Shown: piece by piece, positions 8,577 to 18,074 of the stretch
Layout of the letters: every line of letters starts with the position of its first letter
Position numbering within the stretch: position 1 is the first letter of the stretch
DNA from: Algoriphagus formosus
GTDB lineage: Bacteria > Bacteroidota > Bacteroidia > Cytophagales > Cyclobacteriaceae
NCBI RefSeq assembly: GCF_002807035.1
Contig: NZ_NIUC01000002.1
Location: forward strand, 55,469-119,468
Direction: 5' to 3'
Length of the DNA stretch: 64,000 bases
Program-made: the position numbers and the translations under genes
The notes under the pieces: model-generated
What the model saw: the letters and a program-made list of their open reading frames with translations, nothing else
Told to the model about the DNA's origin: nothing
The model's database searches: none

Positions 8577-10208
8577 ATGATCTCAGTAGATAACGTCGCG
8601 GTCATTCACAGCGGCAGCACCCTTTTCAGCAATGTTTCCTTTGCCATCAATCCAAATGATAAAATCGCCCTGATGGGTAAAAACGGAGCTGGTAAATCTA
8701 CCCTATTGAAAATCATAGCCGGGGAGACTAAGCCAAGCTCCGGGGCTGTTTCCGCACCAAAGGACTTCGTAGTCGCATACCTTCCGCAGCATTTGCTTAC
8801 TTCAGATGACTGTACAGTGGCTGAGGAAACTGCCAAAGCTTTTGCCAGCTACTTGAATATGAAATCCGAAATCGATCGGATCAATGAGGAATTGACTGTG
8901 AGAACGGATTATGAATCGGAAGATTACTACAAACTGATCGAGAAGGTATCGGATCTCAGTGAGAAATTCTACGCGATCGAAGAGATCAATTATGAGGCAG
9001 AAGTTGAAAAGGTATTGCTGGGATTGGGTTTTGAAAGAGAAGATCTTACCCGATCTACCTCCGAATTTTCCGGAGGCTGGAGAATGCGTATCGAGTTGGC
9101 AAAAATCCTACTTCAAGACCCCGATCTAATCCTTCTTGACGAACCTACCAATCACCTGGATATTGAGTCTATTCAATGGCTAGAGGATTTTCTCATGAAT
9201 AAAGCCAAGGCTGTGGTAGTCATCTCCCACGACCGGGCCTTTGTAGATAATATCACCACCCGAACCATCGAGGTGACGATGGGTAGAATCTATGATTACA
9301 AAGCCAAATACTCCCACTATTTGGAGCTGAGAAAAGAAAGAAGGGAGCAACAGCAAAAACACTACGAGGAGCAGCAGCGCTTTATCGCAGAGACTACTGA
9401 ATTCATTGAACGGTTCAAAGGCACTTATTCCAAAACCCTGCAGGTACAGTCTAGAGTGAAAATGCTGGAAAAATTGGAGCTAGTCGAAGTAGATGAGGTA
9501 GACACCTCTGCTTTGAAGCTTCGTTTCCCTCCTTCTCCCCGCTCAGGGAAGTATCCTGTCATTGTAGAAGATTTGAGTAAATCGTATGGAGATCATGTAG
9601 TCTTCAAGGAGGCATCCATGACGATCGAGCAGGGACAAAAAGTGGCTTTTGTCGGTAAAAATGGAGAAGGTAAATCCACTATGATCAAAGCGATCATGGG
9701 AGAGATTGATGTTGAAGGAAAATGCGAATTAGGTCACAATGCTCTTGTAGGATACTTTGCCCAAAACCAAGCCTCACTTTTGGATGAAAGCCTGACCATT
9801 TTCGAAACCATCGATCAAATAGCGGTGGGAGAAATCCGAACGAAAATCAAGGATTTGCTAGGAGCCTTTATGTTTAAGGGAGATGATATCAACAAAAAAG
9901 TCAAGGTGCTCTCTGGTGGGGAAAAGACCCGATTGGCAATGATCAAATTGTTATTAGAACCAGTGAACCTTTTGATTTTGGATGAGCCTACCAATCACCT
10001 GGATATGCGGACCAAAGATATCATCAAGGATGCATTGAAGGCTTTCGATGGGACGCTTATCGTAGTGTCTCACGATCGAGACTTTTTGGATGGCTTGGTG
10101 AACAAGGTGTTTGAATTTGGGAATAAAAGAGTTCGAGAGCACTTCGAAGACATCAATGGATTCCTTCGAAACAAAAAGATTGAAAATCTGAAAGAAGTAG
10201 AGCGGTGA
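8577..10208 (+). CDS. ABC-F family ATPase (ribosome-associated)
   Basis: 543 residues with two ABC cassettes and no membrane domain. Cassette 1 has Walker A GKNGAGKST at 34-42, a FSGGW signature and Walker B LILLDEPTNHLD. Cassette 2 has GKNGEGKST near 358, LSGGEKTR and LLILDEPTNHLD. A charged linker of about 80 residues (about 245-325) joins them, as in EttA/Uup/YbiT proteins that bind the ribosomal E site. Members rescue or regulate translation, and some give antibiotic resistance. Nothing here points to a drug-resistance subtype, and housekeeping translation quality control is the safer reading. It has its own partial promoter and faces the NIPSNAP gene tail to tail. Confidence 0.93.
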   Translation: MISVDNVAVIHSGSTLFSNVSFAINPNDKIALMGKNGAGKSTLLKIIAGETKPSSGAVSAPKDFVVAYLPQHLLTSDDCTVAEETAKAFASYLNMKSEIDRINEELTVRTDYESEDYYKLIEKVSDLSEKFYAIEEINYEAEVEKVLLGLGFEREDLTRSTSEFSGGWRMRIELAKILLQDPDLILLDEPTNHLDIESIQWLEDFLMNKAKAVVVISHDRAFVDNITTRTIEVTMGRIYDYKAKYSHYLELRKERREQQQKHYEEQQRFIAETTEFIERFKGTYSKTLQVQSRVKMLEKLELVEVDEVDTSALKLRFPPSPRSGKYPVIVEDLSKSYGDHVVFKEASMTIEQGQKVAFVGKNGEGKSTMIKAIMGEIDVEGKCELGHNALVGYFAQNQASLLDESLTIFETIDQIAVGEIRTKIKDLLGAFMFKGDDINKKVKVLSGGEKTRLAMIKLLLEPVNLLILDEPTNHLDMRTKDIIKDALKAFDGTLIVVSHDRDFLDGLVNKVFEFGNKRVREHFEDINGFLRNKKIENLKEVER

Positions 10209-10231
10209 TTTTTAGTTTGTAAGTTGTAAAG

Positions 10232-10274
10232 GGTAAGTAGTAAATGGTCTTTTTGAAGCCAATTACTACTTACC
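10232..10274. terminator. Hairpin between convergent genes, possible bidirectional terminator
   Basis: GGTAAGTAGTAA (10232-10243) and TTACTACTTACC (10263-10274) form a perfect 12-bp inverted repeat around a 19-nt loop. It lies between two convergent genes. T-tracts are weak on both sides, so termination is an inference. Confidence 0.5.
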
Positions 10275-10286
10275 ATCCACCTAAAA

Positions 10287-11036
10287 TCATTTCATTGGAG
10301 AAAAAGGAAGTGCTTTTAAATAAACCGCATCCACTCGCTCAACGATTTTCCCATTTTCCTCAGAAGCATCCCTTGCTTTAATCCAATCTGGGTCATTTCT
10401 GAAATTATCAAATGCTTGATCAAACTGTCCCCGGTCACGGTGTCCTAGCAAATAGACCAATTTGGGTTGAGATCCATCATTTTCCTCCGTCAAAAAATAC
10501 GGATAGTTGATTAAGCCCTGCTTCTCGAATAAAGCTTGGGTATGATTTTTAAAACGCTTTTGAATATCATCAATCTTTCCATCGTAGCAGTAATAAGTTC
10601 GCAATTGAAAAACACCGGATTCTCCAATAAAATCCCCTTCATTAAGTCCAGGAGCCAGCGTCATAAATTGTTCATCAATTTTGGCTACCAAAGGACCATT
10701 TTCTCTTGACTTTTCGTAAGCAGCTTTCCAGTCAGGATCATTCAGAAAAGTCTGCCACATACTATCACGGGAAGCCTTATCCGGATAACCCAAGATATAG
10801 TAAAGCTTATTTTCTTCTTTATCCAAAGGCTCAAAATAGGCTACATTTGTCATTCCGGCCTTTTCAAAAAGGGCCATGGTATGATTTTTAAACCGGTTGA
10901 TCAGGTCCGGCAATTTCCCCTCATGTGCGGTATAAATTCTTAGCTCGAAATAGGTCGCATTTTCTAGAGGTGATTCCTGTGCAAAGGCAGCAAAGGAAAA
11001 TATTAAGAGGCAAAGGGTGAGAAGCTTGAGTTTCAT
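10287..11036 (-). CDS. Secreted protein with two NIPSNAP domains
   Basis: 249 residues with a signal peptide (about 1-19, ending FAAFAQ). Two tandem ferredoxin-like NIPSNAP repeats (about 28-130 and 140-245) each contain E/QLR.Y......G....I..RFKNHT, YF, a (Y/V)YLLG or YYILGY..(R/D) strand and a NDPDW motif. The halves are clearly homologous. NIPSNAP proteins are found across Bacteroidota as exported proteins, often near sugar oxidoreductases, but have no established biochemical role in bacteria. The gene stands alone. Confidence 0.88.
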   Translation of the reverse strand: MKLKLLTLCLLIFSFAAFAQESPLENATYFELRIYTAHEGKLPDLINRFKNHTMALFEKAGMTNVAYFEPLDKEENKLYYILGYPDKASRDSMWQTFLNDPDWKAAYEKSRENGPLVAKIDEQFMTLAPGLNEGDFIGESGVFQLRTYYCYDGKIDDIQKRFKNHTQALFEKQGLINYPYFLTEENDGSQPKLVYLLGHRDRGQFDQAFDNFRNDPDWIKARDASEENGKIVERVDAVYLKALPFSPMK

Positions 11037-11203
11037 CTTTTAAATGGGGTTAGTTTGACAAATCAAAGTAGGGGATTCAATCCATAAAAAAAAGAAGTCT
11101 TATTCATCTTATCAGCTTCACAAAGTCAAATGGTCAGAAGAACCCGACACGCTCCCAAAAAGGGCAAAAAAATGAGTGTTTACAAATGATTTCAATCCAT
11201 AAA

Positions 11204-11234
11204 AGCCCCCAAAAATGATTTTATTTTTGGGGGC
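11204..11234 (-). terminator. Terminator of the DUF2490/carbonic anhydrase unit
   Basis: AGCCCCCAAAAAT and ATTTTTGGGGGCT form a long perfect stem just downstream (minus strand) of the DUF2490 stop codon. On the minus strand it is followed by a short T-containing stretch. Confidence 0.7.
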
Positions 11235-11263
11235 TAATGCTTCAGAAATCAGTCAACACAGGT

Positions 11264-11959
11264 TTAAAAACTATGATGGAGACTCAGTTGAGTCTGTCCT
11301 TTACTCCACTGTGAGGTAGTTTGATTCATCCAACCTGCCTGAAGGCGAAGATTGTCCCGGAGTCCAAACCCCAGCCCTAAATAGGTACGGTTTCGATCGA
11401 ATCGCTCCACCATGCGCCCATCTCCTATATCAGTCTGTCCATTAATGAATATTTCATTGTAAAGCGCTGCATAGAGTACATTCTTCTTCAACTCCGTTCC
11501 GTTGATGGGAACATTGATGAACAGATTGTACCGGTATCGAGTCCTGAAGTCTTGGTTTTGAACCCACCGCTGTTCATACCGAAACCGGTGTGTCAAATAC
11601 ACCCGATTACCTAGCTTTTGGGGCAGGAGAGCCTCTTGATAAATTCGGTTTTCAGGAGTAGTAGCATCACCTTCCCCAAATTCGCCGGAGGATATAAAGG
11701 CATAACCTAGCGTAAACATCACATTCGTATTCTTGGGTGTATAAGTGAATCCAGTCCGAAGTAATATTTGCTCCAAGTCTGAACCCATATTCCAATATCG
11801 AAACTGATAGTCTCCTTGGATTCCAAATTGACTGTCACCAAATTTCTTATTGAAGAAATACATGTACCAAGCCCCCAATTGACTATCATCCACCTCAGTC
11901 TGAGCTCTACTAGAAATAGCCAAGCTCATCACTACACAAATCATCAATAACTTTTTCAT
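11264..11959 (-). CDS. DUF2490 family outer-membrane beta-barrel protein
   Basis: 231 residues. A signal peptide (about 1-19) is followed by alternating amphipathic strands with many aromatic residues, e.g. DYQFRYWN, RTGFTYTP and HRFRYEQRW, and a terminal aromatic Phe after LSLHHS. These are hallmarks of an outer-membrane barrel and of DUF2490 (phospholipase A1-like barrel, function unknown). It starts 48 bp after the carbonic anhydrase gene on the same strand with a shared terminator, so the two are probably cotranscribed. A role as a pore for bicarbonate or another small ion is only a guess from that pairing. Confidence 0.85.
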   Translation of the reverse strand: MKKLLMICVVMSLAISSRAQTEVDDSQLGAWYMYFFNKKFGDSQFGIQGDYQFRYWNMGSDLEQILLRTGFTYTPKNTNVMFTLGYAFISSGEFGEGDATTPENRIYQEALLPQKLGNRVYLTHRFRYEQRWVQNQDFRTRYRYNLFINVPINGTELKKNVLYAALYNEIFINGQTDIGDGRMVERFDRNRTYLGLGFGLRDNLRLQAGWMNQTTSQWSKGQTQLSLHHSF

Positions 11960-12007
11960 ACAAAACTTGATAGACAGCCGGCCAAATGACCGGCTGAATT
12001 GATTGAA

Positions 12008-12775
12008 TTAGTTAAATTTTGGAAGTGAGGTGATCGTCTCCTCGATGAAATGCACATAGCCAGACTGCAAATTGTAAACTGCTCCTACAATCAGGACTTC
12101 GCCCCCATCGGACTTTCTACTCAGAACTGGCTCTAAACTCCGTAGTAAGTTGACCTGCTCGATCACATTTTCTTTGACGGCATAATTAAGGGCCTCTTTT
12201 GCAGGTAAGTTTTCTGCTTTAGCACGAAGCGATGCTGGTTTTATCGCATTGATTAGGGTTACAACATGTCCCGGAGGATTGGCTGGCAATTTCATGGCAG
12301 CATCCACTGCACCGCATGACTCATGACCCAATACTACAATCAGCTTGGTTTTCAAGACCTCAACCGCATATTCAATAGTGCCATAGGAAGCCTCAGCCAT
12401 AACCTGTCCAGCAGTGCGGGTGATAAACAAATCTCCAACTCCTTGGTCAAAGATAATCTCGTTTGGCACTCGACTATCTGCGCATCCAATGATGACAGCA
12501 AAAGGCGACTGTCCTGCTTCATTGCTCTTCAAATCAGCATCTGTCTGCCTTGGCCTGATACTTTTATCCTCAGCAAAACGCCTGTTCCCATAGATCAATT
12601 TTTTTAAACCATAATAGGGATCTAGGTATGCACTATCGCGATCTGCAAAATATTGACCTTCTTCAACTCCCAATCCTTTTTGGACTGCGGAAGACAGTTC
12701 TTGTCCATTTACAAAGGGAATGATTGTCGAATAGAATATTATAATTAGAAATAAACTTTTAAATAGATTTTTCAT
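12008..12775 (-). CDS. Beta-class carbonic anhydrase, periplasmic
   Basis: 255 residues. The N-terminus is a signal peptide (about 1-24), so the enzyme acts outside the cytoplasm. Zinc ligands of the beta class are all present: C98 in GCADSR with the D100/R102 dyad, H151 and C154 in GHESCGA. It interconverts CO2 and bicarbonate. Exported beta-carbonic anhydrases are less common than cytoplasmic ones and probably supply or trap bicarbonate at the envelope. It is first in a two-gene unit with the DUF2490 barrel. Confidence 0.94.
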   Translation of the reverse strand: MKNLFKSLFLIIIFYSTIIPFVNGQELSSAVQKGLGVEEGQYFADRDSAYLDPYYGLKKLIYGNRRFAEDKSIRPRQTDADLKSNEAGQSPFAVIIGCADSRVPNEIIFDQGVGDLFITRTAGQVMAEASYGTIEYAVEVLKTKLIVVLGHESCGAVDAAMKLPANPPGHVVTLINAIKPASLRAKAENLPAKEALNYAVKENVIEQVNLLRSLEPVLSRKSDGGEVLIVGAVYNLQSGYVHFIEETITSLPKFN

Positions 12776-12865
12776 TTTGAAAATAATAATTAGTTGATTT
12801 AGGAAAATGTAAAACTTCCCAATGCCTCAGATCAGGTATTGGTACGTTTCAAGAAAGAGATGAAA

Positions 12866-13153
12866 TCAAACTAATTCAGGAGGGAAATCTATGGATATTC
12901 TTGCTCCATCAGGAATTGAAAAAATCACATTTGTGGTAGTTGATAGCTCAACACAAAAGGCTCTAAAAAGCTCGTTACTAGAGAAATCAGAGTAAAAATT
13001 TGATTTCTCTTTGGTGTCTTTTTTTTCCTCTTCACCATCCAAGTTTTCCACTAGTTGAATAGAAAAGATGCTGTTTTCAGCATCTGAAACACTAATGGAA
13101 CTCGTCAAAACGGGAATCAAAATCAGAAAAGAAAAGAAAAGAGCTAAACGCAT
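12866..13153 (-). CDS. Small secreted protein, unknown
   Basis: 95 residues with a plausible signal peptide (about 1-20), then an acidic/Lys-rich linker (GEEEKKDTKEK) and a C-terminal hydrophobic patch. No domain was recognised. It lies 90 bp upstream of the carbonic anhydrase gene on the same strand. The opposite strand has only a weaker overlapping frame. Real-gene status rests on the signal-peptide-like start and the otherwise empty interval. Confidence 0.5.
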   Translation of the reverse strand: MRLALFFSFLILIPVLTSSISVSDAENSIFSIQLVENLDGEEEKKDTKEKSNFYSDFSSNELFRAFCVELSTTTNVIFSIPDGARISIDFPPELV

Positions 13154-13228
13154 ATTTTTTATTCGAGTAATAAAGAACCTTTATGCATTGAAAAAGTTTT
13201 TGACAACCATAATTTTTTTGAATCCAAT

Positions 13229-13258
13229 AAAAAAGCCACTTCCTAGAAAGTGGCTTTT
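13229..13258 (-). terminator. Terminator of TIM-barrel isomerase gene
   Basis: AAAAGCCACTT (13231-13241) and AAGTGGCTTTT (13248-13258) form a perfect stem. On the minus strand it ends in a T-rich run, 20 bp past the stop codon of the next gene. Confidence 0.8.
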
Positions 13259-13278
13259 GAACAAGTTGTTTTTGGATT

Positions 13279-14145
13279 CTAATACCTCAAGCTTTTGAGA
13301 TAAGCAATGCTTTTGGGTAGTGCTTCAAGTTCCTGATCGCTTTCATCCTCGATAAACATGTGCTTGATTCCGATTTTGTTTGCCTCCCGAAGAATGCTTG
13401 GAAAATCTAACTCTCCCTCGCCCAAAGGAACATCATTTTCAGGACCGGTCAAACCAGTCATATCTTTGGGAGCACCCTTTCGGAAGTCTTTCAAGTGTAA
13501 GGACACCCAACGATTACCATATTTTTCTAACAAGGAAGCTGGGTCCGCCCCACCAAAATGCGTCCACATCACATCCATTTGAAGCGCTACGTATTCAGGA
13601 TTTGTATTTTTCACCAGATAGTCGAAGAGCGTTTCACCTTCATAGGGCTGAAATTCATAGCCATGAACATGATACTTGAAGATCAATCCATTTTCATTCA
13701 ATACCTTCCCTCCCTTATTGAAAGCTTCAATAGCCCGATCTGCATCCTCTTTGGAAAATTGTCCTCGCTGATGAGGAATCCAAGCGCACATTACATATTT
13801 CACACCTAAGGCTTTGGCTCGGTCAGCCACCGCTTGAGGATCCGACTCCAACTGCTCAAAACCAGTGCCTGTAGAGGGCATGGAAATCCCTCGTGAGTTC
13901 AACATTGCTTTAAATTCATCGGGGCTAACTCCATTGGGAACACCTCCCTCATATTCTTTGAAACCCATCTCCTGAATAATATCCATTGTCTCCGAAACCC
14001 CATTTTCCCATTGGTTACGAAAAGTATAGGCTGCTATCCCTAGAGGTACCTGAAACATAGGGTCTCCTTTTTTCTGAGCAAGGGATTCTTTTGGAAGAGT
14101 CAAACTTCCAAAAAAGAGAAAAAAGGCTAAAATAAGATTCTTCAT
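13279..14145 (-). CDS. Secreted sugar phosphate isomerase/epimerase (AP endonuclease 2 fold)
   Basis: 288 residues with a signal peptide (about 1-23). The mature protein is a xylose-isomerase-like TIM barrel: GIAAYTFRNQW at the first strand, YHVHGYEF near 157-164 and metal-ligand-type residues in MDVMWTHFGG, LHLKDFRKG and FIEDES (Glu). Export means it does not act on sugar phosphates despite the family name; many such proteins handle 3-keto-sugars or act as epimerases on free sugars. It lies 37 bp downstream of the GMC oxidoreductase on the same strand, which suggests an oxidation-then-isomerisation pathway. A second paralogue is encoded at 19670-20494. Confidence 0.9.
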   Translation of the reverse strand: MKNLILAFFLFFGSLTLPKESLAQKKGDPMFQVPLGIAAYTFRNQWENGVSETMDIIQEMGFKEYEGGVPNGVSPDEFKAMLNSRGISMPSTGTGFEQLESDPQAVADRAKALGVKYVMCAWIPHQRGQFSKEDADRAIEAFNKGGKVLNENGLIFKYHVHGYEFQPYEGETLFDYLVKNTNPEYVALQMDVMWTHFGGADPASLLEKYGNRWVSLHLKDFRKGAPKDMTGLTGPENDVPLGEGELDFPSILREANKIGIKHMFIEDESDQELEALPKSIAYLKSLRY

Positions 14146-14182
14146 TTGTATAGGGATTAAGGATTATTGAGAAGTCATCAAC

Positions 14183-15886
14183 TTACAAATTTTGCTTTTT
14201 GAGCTCCTCCACGGCGTAATTCGCTGCTCTCGCCGTCAGGGTCATGAACATGAGCGTAGGGTTTTGTGTACTGGTACTAGTCATACAAGCCCCATCTGTC
14301 ACAAATACATTGGGACAGGCATGAAGCTGATTGAATTCATTTAGAAGGGAAGTTTTGGGATCCCTCCCCATTCTTACTCCACCCATTTCGTGAATATCAG
14401 ATCCAGGAGGAGCTTTGGTATCGGTCACATTGATATTTTTGAAACCCATACGCTCGTACATTTCGGATTGCTGCTCAAGAAAATCCTGCGTCATTTTATC
14501 ATCATTCTCGGTCCACTCGACTGACATAATGATTTTTGGAATTCCATACTTATCGGTTTCAGCTTCGCTCAGTCTCATATGATTAGACTCGATCGGAATG
14601 ACTTCTCCCTGCATCCAGGCAGCCATAGTCCAAACACCATATTGCCTGTTGAGAAGATTATCTCTCAACTGATGACCTATGCCTGAAGTATCGGCATCTA
14701 CCCTTCTTCCACCTGCCATTCCTATTGCATAGCCACGGAGGAAATCAGTGTCTTGCCTGAAGACATTGCGAAACCTAGGTACATAGGCATGCCCTGGATG
14801 TCTTCCCTCAGTAGCCTGATCAAAAAATCCTTCGAAAGAGGCATTTCCTTTACCCCTATAATTATGACAAGCCATAAACTTGCCCATCAATCCATTATCA
14901 TTCCCTAATCCATTCGGGAAACGGCTAGACTTGGAGTTTAGCAGAATGGCATTGGAATTTATAGTAGAGGCATTGACAAAAATAATTTTGGCATAAAACT
15001 CCGTGGCCTCTTTGGTGTGGCGATCTATAATCCGCACTCCAGTAGCCCGACCTTTTTCTTCATCATAAATAATGGATTCGACGACTGAGTCTGGACGAAT
15101 AGTCAAATTTCCAGTCTTTTCTGCCCAAGGCAAAGTGGATGCATTTGCTGAAAAATAGCCCCCATAAATGCAGCCTCGATTACACATATTCTGATGCTGG
15201 CACTTGTTTCTTCCTTGCTGCTTGTGTATTTCCTGTGGGTCGGTCAGGTGTGCACATCTTCCTTGGATCAAATGCCGATCACCATAAATGCTTTTCAGCT
15301 GCTCGCTGTAATATTTTTCGATACAACTTAATTCAAAACCTGGCTGAACAATCTGATCAGGAAGCTCCGGAAGACCATCCTTCGAACCACTAAAACCTAC
15401 GAAACGCTCCACATGATTGTACCAAGGCTCCAGATCTTTGTATCGAATCGGCCAATCAACCGCATAACCATCCCTTGCAGGACCTTCTAGATCATAGTCA
15501 GACCAGCGCTGAGTCCCTCTAGCCCAAAGCAAAGATTTCCCGCCTACATGATACCCCCTAAACCAACGAAAAGGCTTCTCTTCAATGATTGGTTGTTCAT
15601 CTTCCGTCAGAGCCCAATGCATCGTCTCCTCTCTTCCCCAACGTGCTGCACCTATCCCGGATCTTTTTTCTATGGGCACTGTCCCTCTAAATTCAAATTC
15701 CCATGGTGCCTTAGATGCTGTAGGGTAATCTTCAATATGCCGGACCATCCGTCCTCTTTCTAGAACTAAGGTCTTTAATCCATTTTCGCAAAGTTCCTTC
15801 GCTGCCCAGCCACCGCTGGCACCAGAGCCAATTACGATTGCATCATAGGTTGTTTCGGACTTTGCTTTTGTATTCAGATTTGCCAT
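14183..15886 (-). CDS. GMC family FAD-dependent oxidoreductase
   Basis: 567 residues. It has the ADP-binding motif GSGASGG at 20-26, the GMC signature region around RGxxVGGxSLLWARGTQRW (about 108-125), a Cys-rich patch CQHQNMCNRGC near 230-240, and the C-terminal catalytic NPTLMFMTLTARAA region after an HEMGG motif. It resembles membrane-associated sugar dehydrogenases such as gluconate 2-dehydrogenase large subunit and glucoside 3-dehydrogenase. Those need a small subunit 3 for export, and none is encoded beside it. Substrate is probably a sugar or glycoside given the isomerase downstream. Confidence 0.9.
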   Translation of the reverse strand: MANLNTKAKSETTYDAIVIGSGASGGWAAKELCENGLKTLVLERGRMVRHIEDYPTASKAPWEFEFRGTVPIEKRSGIGAARWGREETMHWALTEDEQPIIEEKPFRWFRGYHVGGKSLLWARGTQRWSDYDLEGPARDGYAVDWPIRYKDLEPWYNHVERFVGFSGSKDGLPELPDQIVQPGFELSCIEKYYSEQLKSIYGDRHLIQGRCAHLTDPQEIHKQQGRNKCQHQNMCNRGCIYGGYFSANASTLPWAEKTGNLTIRPDSVVESIIYDEEKGRATGVRIIDRHTKEATEFYAKIIFVNASTINSNAILLNSKSSRFPNGLGNDNGLMGKFMACHNYRGKGNASFEGFFDQATEGRHPGHAYVPRFRNVFRQDTDFLRGYAIGMAGGRRVDADTSGIGHQLRDNLLNRQYGVWTMAAWMQGEVIPIESNHMRLSEAETDKYGIPKIIMSVEWTENDDKMTQDFLEQQSEMYERMGFKNINVTDTKAPPGSDIHEMGGVRMGRDPKTSLLNEFNQLHACPNVFVTDGACMTSTSTQNPTLMFMTLTARAANYAVEELKKQNL

Positions 15887-16000
15887 TTTCAGCGGATTGA
15901 TAAGGATCGATAATTAACCAAAAATCAAAACATTATACTATCAATAAACCGCAAAAGGTAAAAAAATCCTGACAAACGGGTTTAGACAGAAAGAATAAAA

Positions 16001-16460
16001 AAAAGCGGAAAGCAACCTTTGAAGTCACTCTCCGCTTCACAGCCAATTACCGTAGTACTTGACTGCGTCAAGATAAGTATTAGATGAAGTCTAATTGCTT
16101 AGAGCTTCTATCTCAGTCATCCAATGGACAGCTACTTCTTCAGACAAACCTTGCGGTCTTTTAACCTAGCCATTTCGATTTTCCGAAAAAAACCGATGGG
16201 CTTTGTCAGTCCTTGATGCAGCCAATTGACATTGCTGTCAACCTCGCAGATCGCCTCACTTTCGCGAAGCTTTGTGAATCATTAAAGTCAGACTAATCCG
16301 ACTAACCTAGACTCCCCTAAACAACTTTAGATTGCTCTTCATTGTGACCCCTGAGGGCCAATAGGTGAATGGAGTCAAGCCTCTGTGCCAGGCACTGGGC
16401 TGTGGTCTTTGATCACTACCGCGAACTTGCAAGTTTACTTCCAAGGAAGCACCCTAACAA
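16001..16460 (-). ncRNA. Putative structured non-coding RNA of about 450 nt
   Basis: No ORF explains the 794-bp gap 15887-16680. On the minus strand it ends with a terminator-like stem (AGCGGA..., 16004-16035) followed by eight T. Upstream there is a dense series of perfect short hairpins: CTTGA-N5-TCAAG (16058-16072), ATTAGA-N5-TCTAAT (16079-16095), TTGACA closed by a GCAA tetraloop on the minus strand (16226-16241), GTGCC-A-GGCAC nested in AGCC/GGCT (16378-16401), AACTTGCAAGTT (16424-16435) and CTTCC-AA-GGAAG (16438-16449). It lacks the tRNA-like end of tmRNA and the conserved core of RNase P RNA. The 5' end is a guess; no promoter was seen. Confidence 0.5.
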
Positions 16461-16680
16461 GATCCAAATTTCAAACTGATATTTAGGACTTAATCCTAAT
16501 ATTTTACTTTCTTGATGAAATAAAGTTGGCTATTATTTTACCAAATGACAAATATTCAGAATAATATTTCTTAACAATTTATCCCCCAAAAAGACATGAA
16601 TTATAAACAACTTACACACAAAGTTTCAGCTGTTTTCCACATTATTCAGCTTTCAAAAAATATAGGAAATGATTGATGAT

Positions 16681-17985
16681 TTATGAGGACAAGTCCTTCT
16701 CCAGAAAGAATATATTTCCAGCATCACTATCCACTTCAAAACCCAGGCTCAGCTCAAGTTGATCGGCTATTTTCTTACATAGAGGCAAACCAAGACCAGT
16801 ACCTTTTTCTGAGCGCGTACCAAGAGAACTTTTTACCTTAAATTCAAAAATATCTCCATGAAGATTTTCGGGAATAGGATGCCCAGGATTAAAAATTCTC
16901 CATTCAATCTTTTCCTTGCTTACTTGGGCTTTGACCTCAATATTTTCACCTGTCGGAGTAAATTTAACTGCATTATCCAACAGGTTTTTCAAAATAATCT
17001 TGACTTCATTCACCTCTAAATCACAGACCATATCCTCCCCTAGTTTTTGAAGTACTATCTGCTGCCCCTTACGATGAGCAGGCACTCTCATTGCATCGAC
17101 GATCTCTTCTGTGAGTTCATGGACATTTATGGGACTTTTCTGAGCCTTTGTACCATCCATTTCGGCCATTACCCAGCTCAGCGTGTTATTTAAAATTCGA
17201 TTGAGATGCACCGATTGGTTTTTCAAATCTCCCAAAATCAAATTGACTTCGTCCTGATCAAAAAGTCCTTGATCCACCATTTCTAGTGTAGACTGCAGTA
17301 CTGCAACAGGACTTTTCAGGTCGTGGGAAAGTAAAGCCAAAAGTTGATTTTTCTTAAGATTCAAGTCCTCGAGTTTCTTAAGAGCTTCATCTTTTTCCTT
17401 CTGAACCTTCAAAAGCGCCTCATTTTGAATGCTGTAATTTTTTAATAGCACGTAGATACCGAGAAAAACAAATAATCCACACCAAAGAATAGTGATCCAA
17501 TGGTCCCAAAATAAATTTTCAAGGCTTGAATATTGTGAATCAACCACATACCATCCACTTACCTCCCCATAAAAAAGTAGACTGTATAGAAGAAAGGTGA
17601 ATCCCAGCCAAAAAAACCGCTGCCAACCTCGGATCAAAATTGCCGTGACGGCAGAAAAAATAAAAATAGTATATAAAGTAGGCCCACGAAATCCTTCATT
17701 ATTTGGGTAGTTTATGGCGGCAATTAGCAGCCCTAAGAAAAGCATCACCTGAATAATCTGCTGATGCCAACCCCATCTTCGCATAGCCCAATATCCTGTC
17801 AAAAAAGGAATAGCAAACGAGAGCTTAATAATGACAATGAAACTTGAAAGGCCAACAAAAAAATCACTGAAACCTAAAACAATCATTAAAACACCTGCCA
17901 ACAACGCAAATATTTCTGCAGATTTATCCTGAAGCTTAACTAAATCGCCTTGTAACCCCTCCGAATCGAAAAAACCAAATCGCAC
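16681..17985 (-). CDS. Membrane sensor histidine kinase
   Basis: 434 residues. The N-terminal half has about six transmembrane helices (between residues 25 and 182) with almost no periplasmic loops, so it likely senses a membrane or intracellular cue. A coiled coil (185-212) leads to HisKA with phospho-acceptor H221 (LSHDLKSP) and a HATPase_c domain (about 310-430) with N-box NLLDNAVKF and GTGLGLPL. No response regulator is adjacent, so it is an orphan kinase. The 3' end lies close to the putative structured RNA. Confidence 0.9.
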   Translation of the reverse strand: MRFGFFDSEGLQGDLVKLQDKSAEIFALLAGVLMIVLGFSDFFVGLSSFIVIIKLSFAIPFLTGYWAMRRWGWHQQIIQVMLFLGLLIAAINYPNNEGFRGPTLYTIFIFSAVTAILIRGWQRFFWLGFTFLLYSLLFYGEVSGWYVVDSQYSSLENLFWDHWITILWCGLFVFLGIYVLLKNYSIQNEALLKVQKEKDEALKKLEDLNLKKNQLLALLSHDLKSPVAVLQSTLEMVDQGLFDQDEVNLILGDLKNQSVHLNRILNNTLSWVMAEMDGTKAQKSPINVHELTEEIVDAMRVPAHRKGQQIVLQKLGEDMVCDLEVNEVKIILKNLLDNAVKFTPTGENIEVKAQVSKEKIEWRIFNPGHPIPENLHGDIFEFKVKSSLGTRSEKGTGLGLPLCKKIADQLELSLGFEVDSDAGNIFFLEKDLSS

Positions 17986-18074
17986 CTACTTATTTTTTTT
18001 CAGAAAATAAAACTAACAAGAAAAATAGATTTTCAAACTATTGAAATATTATTCATAGTTATTGTTTTATTATT

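Noticed and set aside
16001..16460. tmRNA or RNase P RNA in the large gap
   Set aside because: No tRNA-like acceptor/T-loop end and no tag reading frame for tmRNA; the conserved RNase P core strings were not found on either strand.
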